A DNA stretch of 32,597 nucleotides from Solobacterium sp. (GTDB lineage: Bacteria > Bacillota_I > Bacilli_A > Erysipelotrichales > Erysipelotrichaceae). A program made the position numbers and the translations under genes. Positions 15,631 through 23,347 of this stretch are shown here, one piece after another. Position 1 is the first letter of the stretch. Each line of letters begins with the position of its first letter. The DNA lies in contig JAFRJJ010000006.1 in assembly GCA_017432325.1 (NCBI GenBank), forward strand, positions 1 to 32,597, in the 5' to 3' direction. A model generated the notes under the pieces. It worked only from the letters and a program-made list of their open reading frames with translations. It searched no databases and was not told the DNA's origin.

Positions 15631-16434
15631 ATGAACAAAGCAGAACAGGCACTATTCGAACTGAGACATATGGATGAGCTGCAGGATATGGATTCTCCGA
15701 TCCACAGATGCTCGGCACTGATCAAACTGATTGCGGTGATCGCCTATATTATCACTGTCGTATCATTTGATAAGTACGATCTGAGCGGACTGACGATCAT
15801 GGTGATCTTTCCTGTTCTTTTCTATGCGCTGGCAGGAATATCACTGATGACATGTTTCCAGAAACTGAAGATCGTACTGCCGCTTGTTCTGGCTGTAGGT
15901 ATCTTTAATCCTCTGCTGGACAGATCAGTTATTTTAATGATCGGACAGTTCCGTATTACCGGAGGGTGGATCTCCATGATCACACTGCTTCTGAAAGGCG
16001 TGCTGGCTCTGACAGCGTCATTCCTGATGGCAGCTACGACCCGGATCGATGAACTGTGCGGGGCGCTGCGCAGGCTGCATGTGCCTTCGATCATCGTGAC
16101 GGTATTCCTTCTGACATACAGGTATATCACGGTATTGACGGAAGAAGTATCCATCATGACGGATGCCTATCACCTGCGTGCTCCGGGACAGAAGGGGATC
16201 GCTTTCAAAGCATGGGGCTCATTCCTCGGGCAGCTTCTCCTCCGCTCAGCGGACAGGGCACAGGAACTGTATTCATCCATGCTGCTGAGAGGATTCAACG
16301 GGGAATTTCGTTATATAAAAGTTAAAAAAGAAAACAGCAGGGAGATCATATTCTGTCTTCTGCTGCTGGTATCGTTTGTATTGCTGAGGAACTATGATCT
16401 GGCTGAATGGATCGGAAAGGCGGTGACAGGATGA
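15631..16434 (+). CDS. cbiQ: ECF transporter T component CbiQ
   Basis: A 267-residue membrane scaffold that couples ATPase movement to the metal-binding CbiM. About five hydrophobic helices are visible. The two cytoplasmic coupling motifs of the Ala-Arg-Gly type are seen as AYHLRAPG (about 183-190) and SSMLLRGFNG. The start ATG has a modest CAGG at 15620-15623, downstream of a terminator-like hairpin, which may keep levels low. The 3' end overlaps cbiO by ATGA, so the two are translationally coupled. Confidence 0.9.
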   Translation: MNKAEQALFELRHMDELQDMDSPIHRCSALIKLIAVIAYIITVVSFDKYDLSGLTIMVIFPVLFYALAGISLMTCFQKLKIVLPLVLAVGIFNPLLDRSVILMIGQFRITGGWISMITLLLKGVLALTASFLMAATTRIDELCGALRRLHVPSIIVTVFLLTYRYITVLTEEVSIMTDAYHLRAPGQKGIAFKAWGSFLGQLLLRSADRAQELYSSMLLRGFNGEFRYIKVKKENSREIIFCLLLLVSFVLLRNYDLAEWIGKAVTG

Positions 16435-17144
16435 TAAGGTTTGAACATGTTTCGTTCTCATATGAAAATGATAAACAAGTCCTGCATGACCTGTCTTTTG
16501 ATATCAAAGGCGGCGAAAGTGTCGGCCTGATCGGAGCCAACGGTGCCGGAAAGAGCACGGTCATGAAAGTGATGCTTGGTCTGCTGAAGGCGGAAGGAAA
16601 GGTCACGATGGCAGGACTGGAAATGAACGATGCGAATCTTGCACAGATCCGCAGGAAGACAGGCTTTGTCCTTCAGAACAGTGACAATCAGATGTTCATG
16701 CCGACCGTGTATGAAGACCTGATATTCGCGCCGATGAATTACGGGATGTCAGAGGAAGAAGCTGATCGTAAGGCATCCGCTATATTGGAACAGCTTGGTA
16801 TCTCAGAACTGAAGGACCGCTATAACCACAGACTGTCCGGTGGGGAAAAGCGAATGGCAGCGATCGCAGTGATCCTGGCCATGGATCCGGAAGTCATTCT
16901 GATGGATGAACCGACATCCGCGCTGGATCCTTACAACCGGAGGATCGTGCTGAATACGATCCGTTCCATGAAGGGCACCAGGCTGGTCGCGTCACACGAC
17001 CTGGATCTGATCCTGGATGTATGTGACAGAGTCATGCTCATTGACCGTGGAACAGTCATAGCGGACGGTAAGGCTGAAGAGATCCTGAGAAAAAGGGAAC
17101 TGCTGGAAGCACACAGGCTGGAGCTGCCTCTGCGGTATCAGTGA
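16431..17144 (+). CDS. cbiO: ECF transporter ATPase CbiO
   Basis: A 237-residue ABC ATPase that powers nickel/cobalt uptake. It has Walker A GANGAGKST, the ECF-typical Q-loop LQNSDNQMFMPTVYEDLIFAP, signature LSGGEKRMAAIA, Walker B VILMDEPTSALDP and H-loop VASHDLDLI. Start ATG 16431 overlaps the cbiQ stop (ATGA) and has AAAGG 10 nt upstream; an ORF extension to 16407 is not needed. There is one ATPase gene, so a CbiO homodimer is expected. Confidence 0.92.
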   Translation: MIRFEHVSFSYENDKQVLHDLSFDIKGGESVGLIGANGAGKSTVMKVMLGLLKAEGKVTMAGLEMNDANLAQIRRKTGFVLQNSDNQMFMPTVYEDLIFAPMNYGMSEEEADRKASAILEQLGISELKDRYNHRLSGGEKRMAAIAVILAMDPEVILMDEPTSALDPYNRRIVLNTIRSMKGTRLVASHDLDLILDVCDRVMLIDRGTVIADGKAEEILRKRELLEAHRLELPLRYQ

Positions 17145-17160
17145 TCATGGGGAGGATAAT

Positions 17161-17748
17161 ATGTTTGCTAGAGAAGACGTCATGAAATGGCAGAATGAAA
17201 TATGCACTGATCTGATGAAAAAATCAGGGATCCGGGAAGGGGATACTGTTATTGACTTCGGATGCGGCAGGGGACACTATGCTTTTGCGGCTGCCATCGC
17301 AGTCGGAGATACCGGTACAGTATACGGACTGGATACGAATGCATCTGTACTGGAAGTTCTGAAACAGGATGCAGAATACCGTCATTGTACAAATGTGATT
17401 CCTATGAAGAAAGATCCGGGTGCGGATATACCGTTTGCGGACAGCTTTGCGGATGCTGTGCTGATCTATGACCTGATCCATGAAACAGAGCTCCGTCAGC
17501 CTTTCCTGCAGGAAGCGCACAGAGTGCTGAAACAGGGAGGGATCCTGTCAGTACTGCCTTTCCACATGACAGACCAGGAGATCCTGGATATGCTGGAAGA
17601 AGTCAGAAACAGCGGATTTGAAACGTATAATGATCTGGAAGGCGGCATCCATTTTGTCCTGGATAAGGCTGCCAGCAGTCAGAGAGAAGATATTTCCCTG
17701 CTTGAGCACGGGATCATCCATAACTTCCGGTCAGTAAAGACACAGTGA
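17161..17748 (+). CDS. Class I SAM-dependent methyltransferase
   Basis: A 195-residue methyltransferase with SAM motif I VIDFGCGRGHYAFAAA (30-45), the acidic ribose-binding end YGLDTN, motif IV-like ADAVLIYDLIHE and the AHRVLKQGGILSVLPF post-motif usual for type 11 enzymes (UbiE/COQ5-like). GGGGAGG at 17149-17155 and a 16-nt gap place it in the cbiMQO operon. Substrate unknown. The link with Ni/Co uptake may reflect cobalamin or metalloenzyme-linked methylation, or only shared transcription. Confidence 0.8.
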   Translation: MFAREDVMKWQNEICTDLMKKSGIREGDTVIDFGCGRGHYAFAAAIAVGDTGTVYGLDTNASVLEVLKQDAEYRHCTNVIPMKKDPGADIPFADSFADAVLIYDLIHETELRQPFLQEAHRVLKQGGILSVLPFHMTDQEILDMLEEVRNSGFETYNDLEGGIHFVLDKAASSQREDISLLEHGIIHNFRSVKTQ

Positions 17749-17771
17749 AAAGAGACGAGGAAGAAAACGAT

Positions 17772-18122
17772 ATGAGAAAGTATGCTTATCTGAAGAATCC
17801 GGAAAAACATGATGCAGAAACGTATATTCATAAGATCATGATTTATGAGACGGAAGAAGGAATATATCTTTTTGAGTACAGCAGTCCGGATGCAGTTCTA
17901 TGTATATCAGACCTTTTCTATGAATCACTGGATGATCTTTATGATGAGTGGAATGATCTGATCGATGAACGCGGATGGATCGACCTGGATGATCCGCTTC
18001 CGTTCTGCCAGCATGATGCGTTTCTCCCGATCAGGGTAAAAGGACGTGAGAAAGGGACTCCGGAATGGGGCAGATTCGAAATATTATTGAATGAAAGCTG
18101 GGTCGATTATAAACCTGAGTGA
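17772..18122 (+). CDS. Small acidic protein of unknown function
   Basis: A 116-residue soluble protein that I do not recognise. It is rich in D, E, W and Y (LFYESLDDLYDEWNDLIDERGWIDLDDPLPFCQHDAFLPIRVKG). It has no membrane helix, signal peptide or cysteine cluster. ATG 17772 is preferred, with AGG ending 11 nt upstream; a GTG at 17745 overlapping the methyltransferase stop is a poorer option. It is the last gene of the cbi-methyltransferase unit and is followed by a strong hairpin. It may be an immunity-like or accessory protein; there is no evidence for either. Confidence 0.65.
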   Translation: MRKYAYLKNPEKHDAETYIHKIMIYETEEGIYLFEYSSPDAVLCISDLFYESLDDLYDEWNDLIDERGWIDLDDPLPFCQHDAFLPIRVKGREKGTPEWGRFEILLNESWVDYKPE

Positions 18123-18198
18123 TATCACGCACATGGTGTACACCAGCAGTATGTTTTACATTTGACAAAACAAAGAACAAAAATGCCAAGCGTAATAA

Positions 18199-18247
18199 AA
18201 GTGCTCTCTGAAAGCCGGAACATGCTTTCGGGGGAGCACTTCATTTT
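18199..18247. terminator. Bidirectional terminator between the cbi unit and hxlR
   Basis: AAGTGCTC 18199-18206 pairs with GAGCACTT 18234-18241 and an inner GAAAGC 18210-18215 with GCTTTC 18224-18229. Minus-strand reading gives TTTTATT after the stem; plus-strand reading gives CATTTTG. Confidence 0.75.
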
Positions 18248-18270
18248 GTTCTGACTGATGGCTTTATGTT

Positions 18271-18597
18271 TCAACTGACCGCTTTCTTATACTCGTTTCC
18301 GAAACTTTCCATGGCAGCGATGATCGGCCGCATGGTTTCACCGAGCTCACTTAATGAATATTCTACCTTCGGAGGGACCTCCGGATAAACGGTACGGGTG
18401 ATGATGCCATCTTCTTCCATGGAACGAAGGGATTCTGTCAGGACTTTCTGGGAGATTCCGTCCAGGTCTCTTTTCAGTTCATTGAAGCGCCATGGCCGTG
18501 CCATCAGATTCCGCAGGATCAGCAGTTTCCATTTACTGCCGATCAGCTGGACAGTAGTTGCCACAGGGCACAGCGGAAGCTGGTCTTTTGTTTTCAT
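18271..18597 (-). CDS. HxlR-family winged-helix regulator with a single N-terminal redox cysteine
   Basis: A 108-residue DNA-binding protein of the HxlR/MarR-like family: LCPVATTVQLIGSKWKLLILRNL, RFNELKRDLDGISQKVLTESLRSMEEDGIITR and YSLSELGETMRPII. The only cysteine is C10, in the LCP position where YodB, CatR and HypR sense quinones, diamide or hypochlorite through a conserved thiol. ATG 18597 is chosen because AGGAG (18605-18609) lies 7 nt upstream; a 20-residue extension to 18657 lacks a site. It is divergent from a nitroreductase, with a palindrome between the two. By analogy with HypR/HypO in Bacillus subtilis it probably controls that gene in response to electrophiles or oxidants. Confidence 0.9.
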   Translation of the reverse strand: MKTKDQLPLCPVATTVQLIGSKWKLLILRNLMARPWRFNELKRDLDGISQKVLTESLRSMEEDGIITRTVYPEVPPKVEYSLSELGETMRPIIAAMESFGNEYKKAVS

Positions 18598-18683
18598 TCT
18601 GGTTCTCCTTCCGGCACTGAAGCCTGATACAGATAACAGGAAGTACCTGCAATGCAACTATATCAGAAGAAATGGCAGGTTAC

Positions 18684-18726
18684 AAAAAAGTGCGTACTTT
18701 TTTCATCCTGCATCAGCTGAGATAAT
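18684..18726 (+). promoter_or_regulatory. HxlR-type operator overlapping the nitroreductase promoter
   Basis: Perfect 8-bp inverted repeat AAAAAAGT 18684-18691 / ACTTTTTT 18696-18703 around GCGT. A -10 box GATAAT (5 of 6) lies at 18721-18726, so the right arm occupies the -35 position. Confidence 0.7.
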
Positions 18727-18756
18727 TTAACTGTAAAGAATAACAGGAGGCGTCAT

Positions 18757-19332
18757 ATGACTGAACTGATCCAACTGATGAAAAACAGAAGAACGATCCG
18801 CAAATACAGACCTGAACAGATCAGTGAAGAAGAACTGCAGCTGATCCTGGAAGCAGGGCTGTATGCGCCGAGTGCAGGCGGCGGTCAGAGTACGAAAATC
18901 GCAGCCATACAGAACAGAACACTTTCAGAACAGCTGGGTAAGATCAACGTCGGATTAATGAAGCGCTGTGAAGGAGTTCATGTTTCCGATGAACAGCCCA
19001 GCATTATCGATGATCCGTCGATCCCGAGCGGGTTCTACGGGGCGCCAACGGTATGTGTTATCTTCAGCAGGACAGACAGCTCCTACAGCATCGCGGATTC
19101 CTTCTGTACTGCAGAGAACATGATCCTGGAAGCATATTCCCTGAATGTGTCTTCCGCCATTATCGGAAGGGCAGAGATGACGTTTGACAATGACTTCGGA
19201 AAAGAACTGATGAAGGAATGGGATATTCCCGAAAACTATACGGCACGCTGCTTTGTGATTCTCGGCTATCTGGACGGACCGTATCCTTCCATGAAGCCGA
19301 GAAAAGAAAACAGGGTAAGGATCATCCAATAG
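18757..19332 (+). CDS. Nitroreductase-family FMN flavoprotein
   Basis: A 191-residue nitroreductase of the NfsB/HypO type, an FMN enzyme using NAD(P)H to reduce quinones or nitro compounds. The phosphate-binding start LMKNRRTIRKY and APSAGGGQS are diagnostic. SFCTAENMILEAYSLNVSSAIIG is the usual central helix, and VILGYLDG is the C-terminal strand. AGGAGG at 18744-18749 precedes ATG 18757. It sits divergent to an HxlR regulator with a clear operator, which points to an electrophile- or oxidant-detoxifying role. Confidence 0.9.
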   Translation: MTELIQLMKNRRTIRKYRPEQISEEELQLILEAGLYAPSAGGGQSTKIAAIQNRTLSEQLGKINVGLMKRCEGVHVSDEQPSIIDDPSIPSGFYGAPTVCVIFSRTDSSYSIADSFCTAENMILEAYSLNVSSAIIGRAEMTFDNDFGKELMKEWDIPENYTARCFVILGYLDGPYPSMKPRKENRVRIIQ

Positions 19333-19340
19333 ATATTGTT

Positions 19341-19371
19341 CTGACAAAAATAACTTCAGGTGTAATAAAAT
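19341..19371 (+). promoter_or_regulatory. Weak candidate promoter of the lectin-like gene
   Basis: CTGACA (5 of 6) at 19341-19346 and TAAAAT (5 of 6) at 19366-19371, but with a long 19-nt spacer. Confidence 0.3.
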
Positions 19372-19400
19372 AAAGAAGACGAATAGAGAGGACAAAGGAT

Positions 19401-20021
19401 ATGAAAAAGATTATTAAAAATACAGTCAGCGAATTTGAAAACATCCATACAGGTATGTCTGAAGTCCAGGTGGACGGTGAGACAGCAATACGTGTTGTAA
19501 AAGCAGACAAGATCATGCAGTTTGATGAGAATACGATCGTCAGGCTGAAGGACTGTGATTTCCATAACGGGACCATCAAGGTGAAAATGCTGAGCAGGCT
19601 TCTGCCGGATGCGCCGGATTTCGCAAGGGGATTTATCGGAATCGTATACAGAGTCAATGACAGCAACAGTGAATTTGAATCTTTCTATATCCGTCCGACA
19701 AATGGCATGACGGATGACCCTGTGAGGAGATCCCATGGATGCCAGTATTTCTCTTATCCGGGATATACATTCGCATATTTCAGGGAATTTAATATCACGG
19801 AATACGAAGCACCGATCCACAACGGCCTCAATGAGTGGGTACAGCTGAAAGCTGTGATCAAGGATGAAACAGCAGAGTTCTATCTGAATGACGAAAGTGA
19901 GCCTGTACTTACTGTGAAGGATATGAAGCACGGGAAAGATGCTCGCGGATCAGTCGGGTTCTTCTCCGAGATCGGAACAGAAGCATTCTTTAAAGACCTG
20001 GAAATCGAATTTGATGACTGA
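19401..20021 (+). CDS. Concanavalin A-like/lectin-fold domain protein (DUF1080-type)
   Basis: A 206-residue beta-rich protein resembling ConA-like jelly-roll domains of the DUF1080/GH16-like kind: CDFHNGTIKVKML, FARGFIGIVYRV, FESFYIRPTNGM, LNEWVQLKAVIKDETAEFYLND and GSVGFFSEIGTEAFFKDLEI. The final lines are the recurring signature of this fold. There is no signal peptide, so it is probably cytoplasmic, which is unusual for a carbohydrate-binding domain. AGAGAGG at 19385-19391 gives 9-nt spacing to ATG 19401. It is a single-gene unit. No catalytic carboxylate pair can be assigned, so hydrolase activity is not claimed. Confidence 0.65.
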   Translation: MKKIIKNTVSEFENIHTGMSEVQVDGETAIRVVKADKIMQFDENTIVRLKDCDFHNGTIKVKMLSRLLPDAPDFARGFIGIVYRVNDSNSEFESFYIRPTNGMTDDPVRRSHGCQYFSYPGYTFAYFREFNITEYEAPIHNGLNEWVQLKAVIKDETAEFYLNDESEPVLTVKDMKHGKDARGSVGFFSEIGTEAFFKDLEIEFDD

Positions 20022-20070
20022 CAGGCAGACCAAGTACTAAACCGCTTTAAAATAAACACTTTCAGATAAT

Positions 20071-20095
20071 AAAAAATCGTATGTTTATGCGATTT
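20071..20095 (-). terminator. Hairpin with a T tract on the minus strand
   Basis: AAATCGTAT 20074-20082 pairs with ATGCGATTT 20087-20095 (one G-U), loop GTTT. The six-base T tract is on the minus strand, so it would stop transcription coming leftwards from the IS region. The plus-strand tail is weak. Confidence 0.45.
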
Positions 20096-20148
20096 CAGCC
20101 TGTTGACAAAGTCAAAAGACAAACTGAATCAAAGATGTTAGAATTATG

Positions 20149-20268
20149 AAGGCAAGATGAGTACGTATATATTCTCCTGTCGCCAACAGAGAATCTGTGC
20201 CTCTTGCCTTTTATTATCCGGCAATAAACATGCAAGCATGGTATAATAAGGGTGGCGACAGGAGAATA
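20149..20268 (+). promoter_or_regulatory. Anti-read-through leader of the IS1182-like element
   Basis: Three structures nest here. AAGGCAAGA 20149-20157 pairs with TCTTGCCTT 20202-20210 followed by TTATTA, which is terminator-like. Inside it, 20171-20180 pairs with 20186-20194 (one bulge). A 16-bp perfect inverted repeat, 20170-20185 with 20253-20268, flanks the promoter and covers the AGGAG ribosome site (20260-20264) of the transposase. Confidence 0.6.
20228..20248 (+). promoter_or_regulatory. Extended -10 promoter of the IS1182-like transposase
   Basis: TGG-TATAAT at 20239-20247 is a perfect extended -10. Just upstream is the palindrome CATGC-AA-GCATG (20229-20240). The 21-bp block recurs exactly at 32488-32508. 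Confidence 0.75.
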
Positions 20269-20273
20269 GTATT

Positions 20274-21333
20274 ATGGCAATGACCAACCGCAATAATCGT
20301 AAACATGATTGTTTTATCTTCAGTACAATCGAAGAGCTTGTACCACAGGATCATGAGGTCAGAAAACTGGAAGATGCGATCGACTGGACATTTATCTATC
20401 CACTCGTAAAGGATCTGTACAGCAGTATCGGAAGACCGGGGATTGATCCTGTTGTTTTATTCAAGATGATCATCATCAATTACACGTTCGGATACAATTC
20501 CATGCGCAGAACATGTCGTGAAATAGAAGTGAATATTGCGTACAGATGGTTCCTTGGGCTGTCATACGACGAGAAAGTTCCTGATTATTCCACGTGGGCA
20601 CAAAACTATATTCGCAGATACAGGGATTCAAAAGTATTTGATCAGATCTTCAGAAAGATCCTGGAACAGGCAATCCTGGCTGGTTTCGTCCATCCGGAAA
20701 CAGTATACGGAGATGCGACCCATATGAAAGCCAGCGCAAACAAGCGAAAGAGCCATAAGGAAGAAGTAGAACTCACCAAAAAAGCATATGAAGATGATCT
20801 GCTGGATGAAATCAATGAGGACAGGAGGAAGCACAATAAGAAAGAATTCAAATCACTGCGCAGAACAGAACTTGATTTCGATGAAGAAACAGGAGAAGTC
20901 ATCGAACACGTTGAGAAAAAGGAGATCAAGGTAAGCAATACTGATCCGGAGAGCGGAAACTATCACAAGGGTGAACACGAAGAATGCTTTGCATATTGCC
21001 ATACTGTATTCTGTGACAGCAGCGGTTTTGTGCTGACATACACAACAGTACCGGGAAATGTTCATGACAGCATATCATTTCATGAAGCATATCAGAAGCT
21101 GAATGACGGATTTCCAGAAGTAGAGAATGTAGTACTGGATGCGGGATACAAAACTCCGGCAGTCCTGCGTGAAATTACAGAAAACGGTCAGACTCCGTAT
21201 GTTCCGTACAGACGTCCGATGACTAAAAAAGAATTCTTCAAAAAACAAGAGTATATATGACAGCGAGCAAAACAGATACATGTGCCCGAACGGCTATGAA
21301 TTGAAATATACAACAACAAACAGACAAGGATAC
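20274..21333 (+). pseudogene. IS1182-family transposase, frameshifted and 3'-truncated
   Basis: The open frame (328 residues, 20274-21260) covers the DUF772 N-terminus (PQDHEVRKLEDAIDW, GRPGIDPVVLFKMIIINYTFGYNSMRRTCREIEVNIAYRWFLG) and the DDE core (VYGDATHMKA, VLDAGYKTP, PYVPYRRP). It then reads QEYI-stop. In another frame the family sequence goes on directly: YDSEQNRYMCPNGYELKYTT to about 21333. Two bases (one TA of a TATATATA-type run) appear lost near 21252-21258. Beyond TTNRQGY the similarity stops and an IS256-like end begins, so the last 100 or more residues are missing. Intact members have about 450-550 residues. Non-functional as read. Confidence 0.85.
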
Positions 21334-21334
21334 C

Positions 21335-21715
21335 TGACAAAATTTATGGTGAGTTTTTATATTTGTGATAGCTTGAGTTCAGTGTTTTTTCTTTATACCC
21401 ATTACGGTAATCGTTTGAATCAGAACGTTCGGATTTTTCGTAGCCAAGATGATCGTCCATTTCAGCTTCCATCATTTCCTTGATCGTACCGCCGAGCAGA
21501 TCCTTAAGTGCATCCTGGATATCTGTAGCACTCTCAATATCGTATTCCTGTAAAAGTTGCTGGATGATCTGTCGTTTTCCTTCGGCCATTTCTACTTTAT
21601 TGACCGGTTTCTTTTCTCTCTTTGCCATTTTAAAGGTCTCCTATCTTGAATGTATATCACAGGAGAACCTTTGGCTATTTCCTATTTTATTTTTACTGAA
21701 ATTCTTTCACACTCT
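21335..21715 (-). mobile_element. Internally deleted IS256-like element
   Basis: The right end TGACAAAATTT (21335-21345) and, inverted, TGAAAGAATTT (21699-21709) agree at 9 of 11 positions and look like imperfect terminal repeats. Between them lies only the start of a mutator-type transposase. It is about 380 bp instead of roughly 1.3 kb. It adjoins the truncated IS1182-like gene on one side and the stop codon of the ABC-F gene on the other. Confidence 0.55.
21372..21628 (-). pseudogene. IS256-family (mutator type) transposase, N-terminal remnant
   Basis: About 85 residues remain. They include IIQQLLQEYDIESATDIQDA, LKDLLGGTIKEMMEAEMDDH, LGYEKSERSD and NDYRNGYKEKTLNSSY, the standard N-terminus of IS256-type transposases. 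After SSY the family sequence ends; the frame closes at 21344. The DDE catalytic domain is gone. AGGAGA at 21637-21642 still precedes ATG 21628. Confidence 0.85.
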
Positions 21716-21720
21716 CGTTT

Positions 21721-23220
21721 TTATTGTAACGGAAAAAGTCCGTCCGGTGTCATTTCATACACCATGGATGGTACTTCCTCAATAAAACGGCGGTCATGCG
21801 ATACCGCAATGATACATCCCGTAAATTCCGAGAGTACATTGCGGATCTTCGGATTGCTCAGTGGAGATACATTGCGTGTCGGTTCATCCAGAAGCAGAAC
21901 GTTCACTCCGTCCAGAACGAATTTCAGAAGATACAGTTTGGCTCTGGATCCGTTGGAGAGATCTCTGATCTTACGGACCATCTCCTCTCTTGTAAACTTC
22001 ATGTTTCCAAGATACAGCCTGGCCTTGGTTACATCTTCCTTTTTTTCTGACGGCGCAAGATACTCAAGCACCGTGCTATCATAATCCATCTGATCTTCAT
22101 AGTTCTGCGGCATGTACCCTAGCTTAATGTCATCACGGCCCTGCAGTAATTCATACATTTTTTTGATCAGGGTACTCTTCCCGATACCGTTTCTGCCGAT
22201 GATACAGATCTTATCCTGGCCGTATACCTTCAGGTGGATTTCCTTACTCAATGCTTTCCCTCTCACGCAAAGCGTATCCAGATCCAACTCCAGAACGGTT
22301 TTCCCTTTCGGCAGTGCGTTTTCCTCAAAGCGGAAGCTGATTCCTTCTTCGACGTCCACTTTCTCCGTCAGCTGTGTCTCATCGAGTTTTCTTTCCTGGG
22401 CTTTTAAATTCCGCATATGTTTCTTTAAGAGGAAGCCGCCATGCGGATCCCCACGGGAGATGGTCCTTTGCTGGTGCTCCACCTTCTGCATGATCCGATT
22501 CAGCCGCTCGCGTTTCTCCTTATATTCCCGACGTTCGCTCTTTGCCATCATATCCTGCTTTTCCAAAGCCAGCGATCGCTTTGAAGTATAGGTGTCGTAG
22601 CCGACTCTTTCAAAGGTGGTACGGCAGACGCTCTTCTTGCGGATCTGCTCGATGTGCAGAATGCAGTTGGCACAGTGAGACAGCAGCGTTTCATCATGGG
22701 AAACAAAGATCACCAGTTTGTTATAGTTTAGAATAAAATCTTCCAGCCAGAGCAGTGTTTGAAGATCCAGATCATTTGTCGGCTCATCCAGCAAAAGGAT
22801 ATCCGCTTTCTGTAATAACAGGCGCAATATGGCGACTTTCACCTTTTCGCCGCCGCTCAGCGTCTCAAATTCCCGCTGCAGTATCTCTTCATCAAAACCA
22901 AAAGTATCCAGATACTGATAAAAGGAAGCATAGAGGGCATAGTCCTTCTCCTCTTTACCAAAGAGGAATTCCTCCACACGGATTTCTTTCTCCTCTTCAT
23001 AGCTCTGCTTTAAATACCCGAAGGTATAGGGAGATGACTGGATACTTCCGCTGACTTCGGCATAATCGCACTCTCCCAATAGCACTTTTAAAAGCGTGGA
23101 CTTTCCGTTTCCCTCTTCTCCGATAATGGCAAGCTTATCCGTGGCATTCAGATAAGCGCTGAAATTGTTGCATATTTCTTTTCCGTTTACACGGATGGAT
23201 AAATTACGAATTTCTAACAT
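21721..23220 (-). CDS. ABC-F family ATPase, probable ribosomal protection (antibiotic resistance) protein
   Basis: A 499-residue soluble protein with two ABC domains and no membrane helix. Members bind the ribosomal E site and displace macrolide, lincosamide or pleuromutilin-type drugs, or act in translation. Domain 1: Walker A GEEGNGKST, LSGGEKVKVA and LLLDEPTNDLD. A basic helical linker (about 205-285: KSERREYKEKRERLNRIMQK, KKHMRNLKAQERKLDE) fits the P-site interaction hairpin. Domain 2: GRNGIGKST, a degenerate signature LSNGSRAKLYLL and an altered LLLDEPTRNVSPLS, then VSHDRR. Met at 23220 is chosen by GGAGG 23227-23231, 6 nt away; the frame extends six residues further. It is flanked by IS remnants and a leader ORF. 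Drug range cannot be assigned. Confidence 0.85.
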   Translation of the reverse strand: MLEIRNLSIRVNGKEICNNFSAYLNATDKLAIIGEEGNGKSTLLKVLLGECDYAEVSGSIQSSPYTFGYLKQSYEEEKEIRVEEFLFGKEEKDYALYASFYQYLDTFGFDEEILQREFETLSGGEKVKVAILRLLLQKADILLLDEPTNDLDLQTLLWLEDFILNYNKLVIFVSHDETLLSHCANCILHIEQIRKKSVCRTTFERVGYDTYTSKRSLALEKQDMMAKSERREYKEKRERLNRIMQKVEHQQRTISRGDPHGGFLLKKHMRNLKAQERKLDETQLTEKVDVEEGISFRFEENALPKGKTVLELDLDTLCVRGKALSKEIHLKVYGQDKICIIGRNGIGKSTLIKKMYELLQGRDDIKLGYMPQNYEDQMDYDSTVLEYLAPSEKKEDVTKARLYLGNMKFTREEMVRKIRDLSNGSRAKLYLLKFVLDGVNVLLLDEPTRNVSPLSNPKIRNVLSEFTGCIIAVSHDRRFIEEVPSMVYEMTPDGLFPLQ

Positions 23221-23275
23221 GAATAACCTCCGATTCAATAAAAAAACACCCGGTTAGATAAATTATTTTTGTCAT
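23204..23275 (-). CDS. Leader ORF overlapping the ABC-F start
   Basis: A 23-codon frame, MTKIIYLTGCFFIESEVIHV plus three residues. AAAGGA (23284-23289) lies 8 nt before its ATG, a better-formed initiation region than most shadow ORFs have. It overlaps the first codons of the ABC-F gene in another frame, so ribosome movement on it could affect ABC-F translation. Seven T residues (on the minus strand, about 23250-23256) fall inside it. ABC-F resistance genes in Bacillota are often controlled by such leaders; here this is inference. Confidence 0.45.
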   Translation of the reverse strand: MTKIIYLTGCFFIESEVIHVRNS

Positions 23276-23347
23276 AAAATGAATCCTTTCATGGCTTATA
23301 GGCTTTAATGATCTGTGTTTAACCCACGTTTTTTCCCACAATTCACA

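Noticed and set aside
21250..21262. Programmed frameshift in the IS1182-like transposase
   Set aside because: This family is normally read in one frame, there is no slippery heptamer, and the gene is truncated shortly after.
23250..23256. T7 run in the ABC-F leader as a complete intrinsic terminator
   Set aside because: No stable GC stem ending directly before it could be built; only weak alternative pairings exist.
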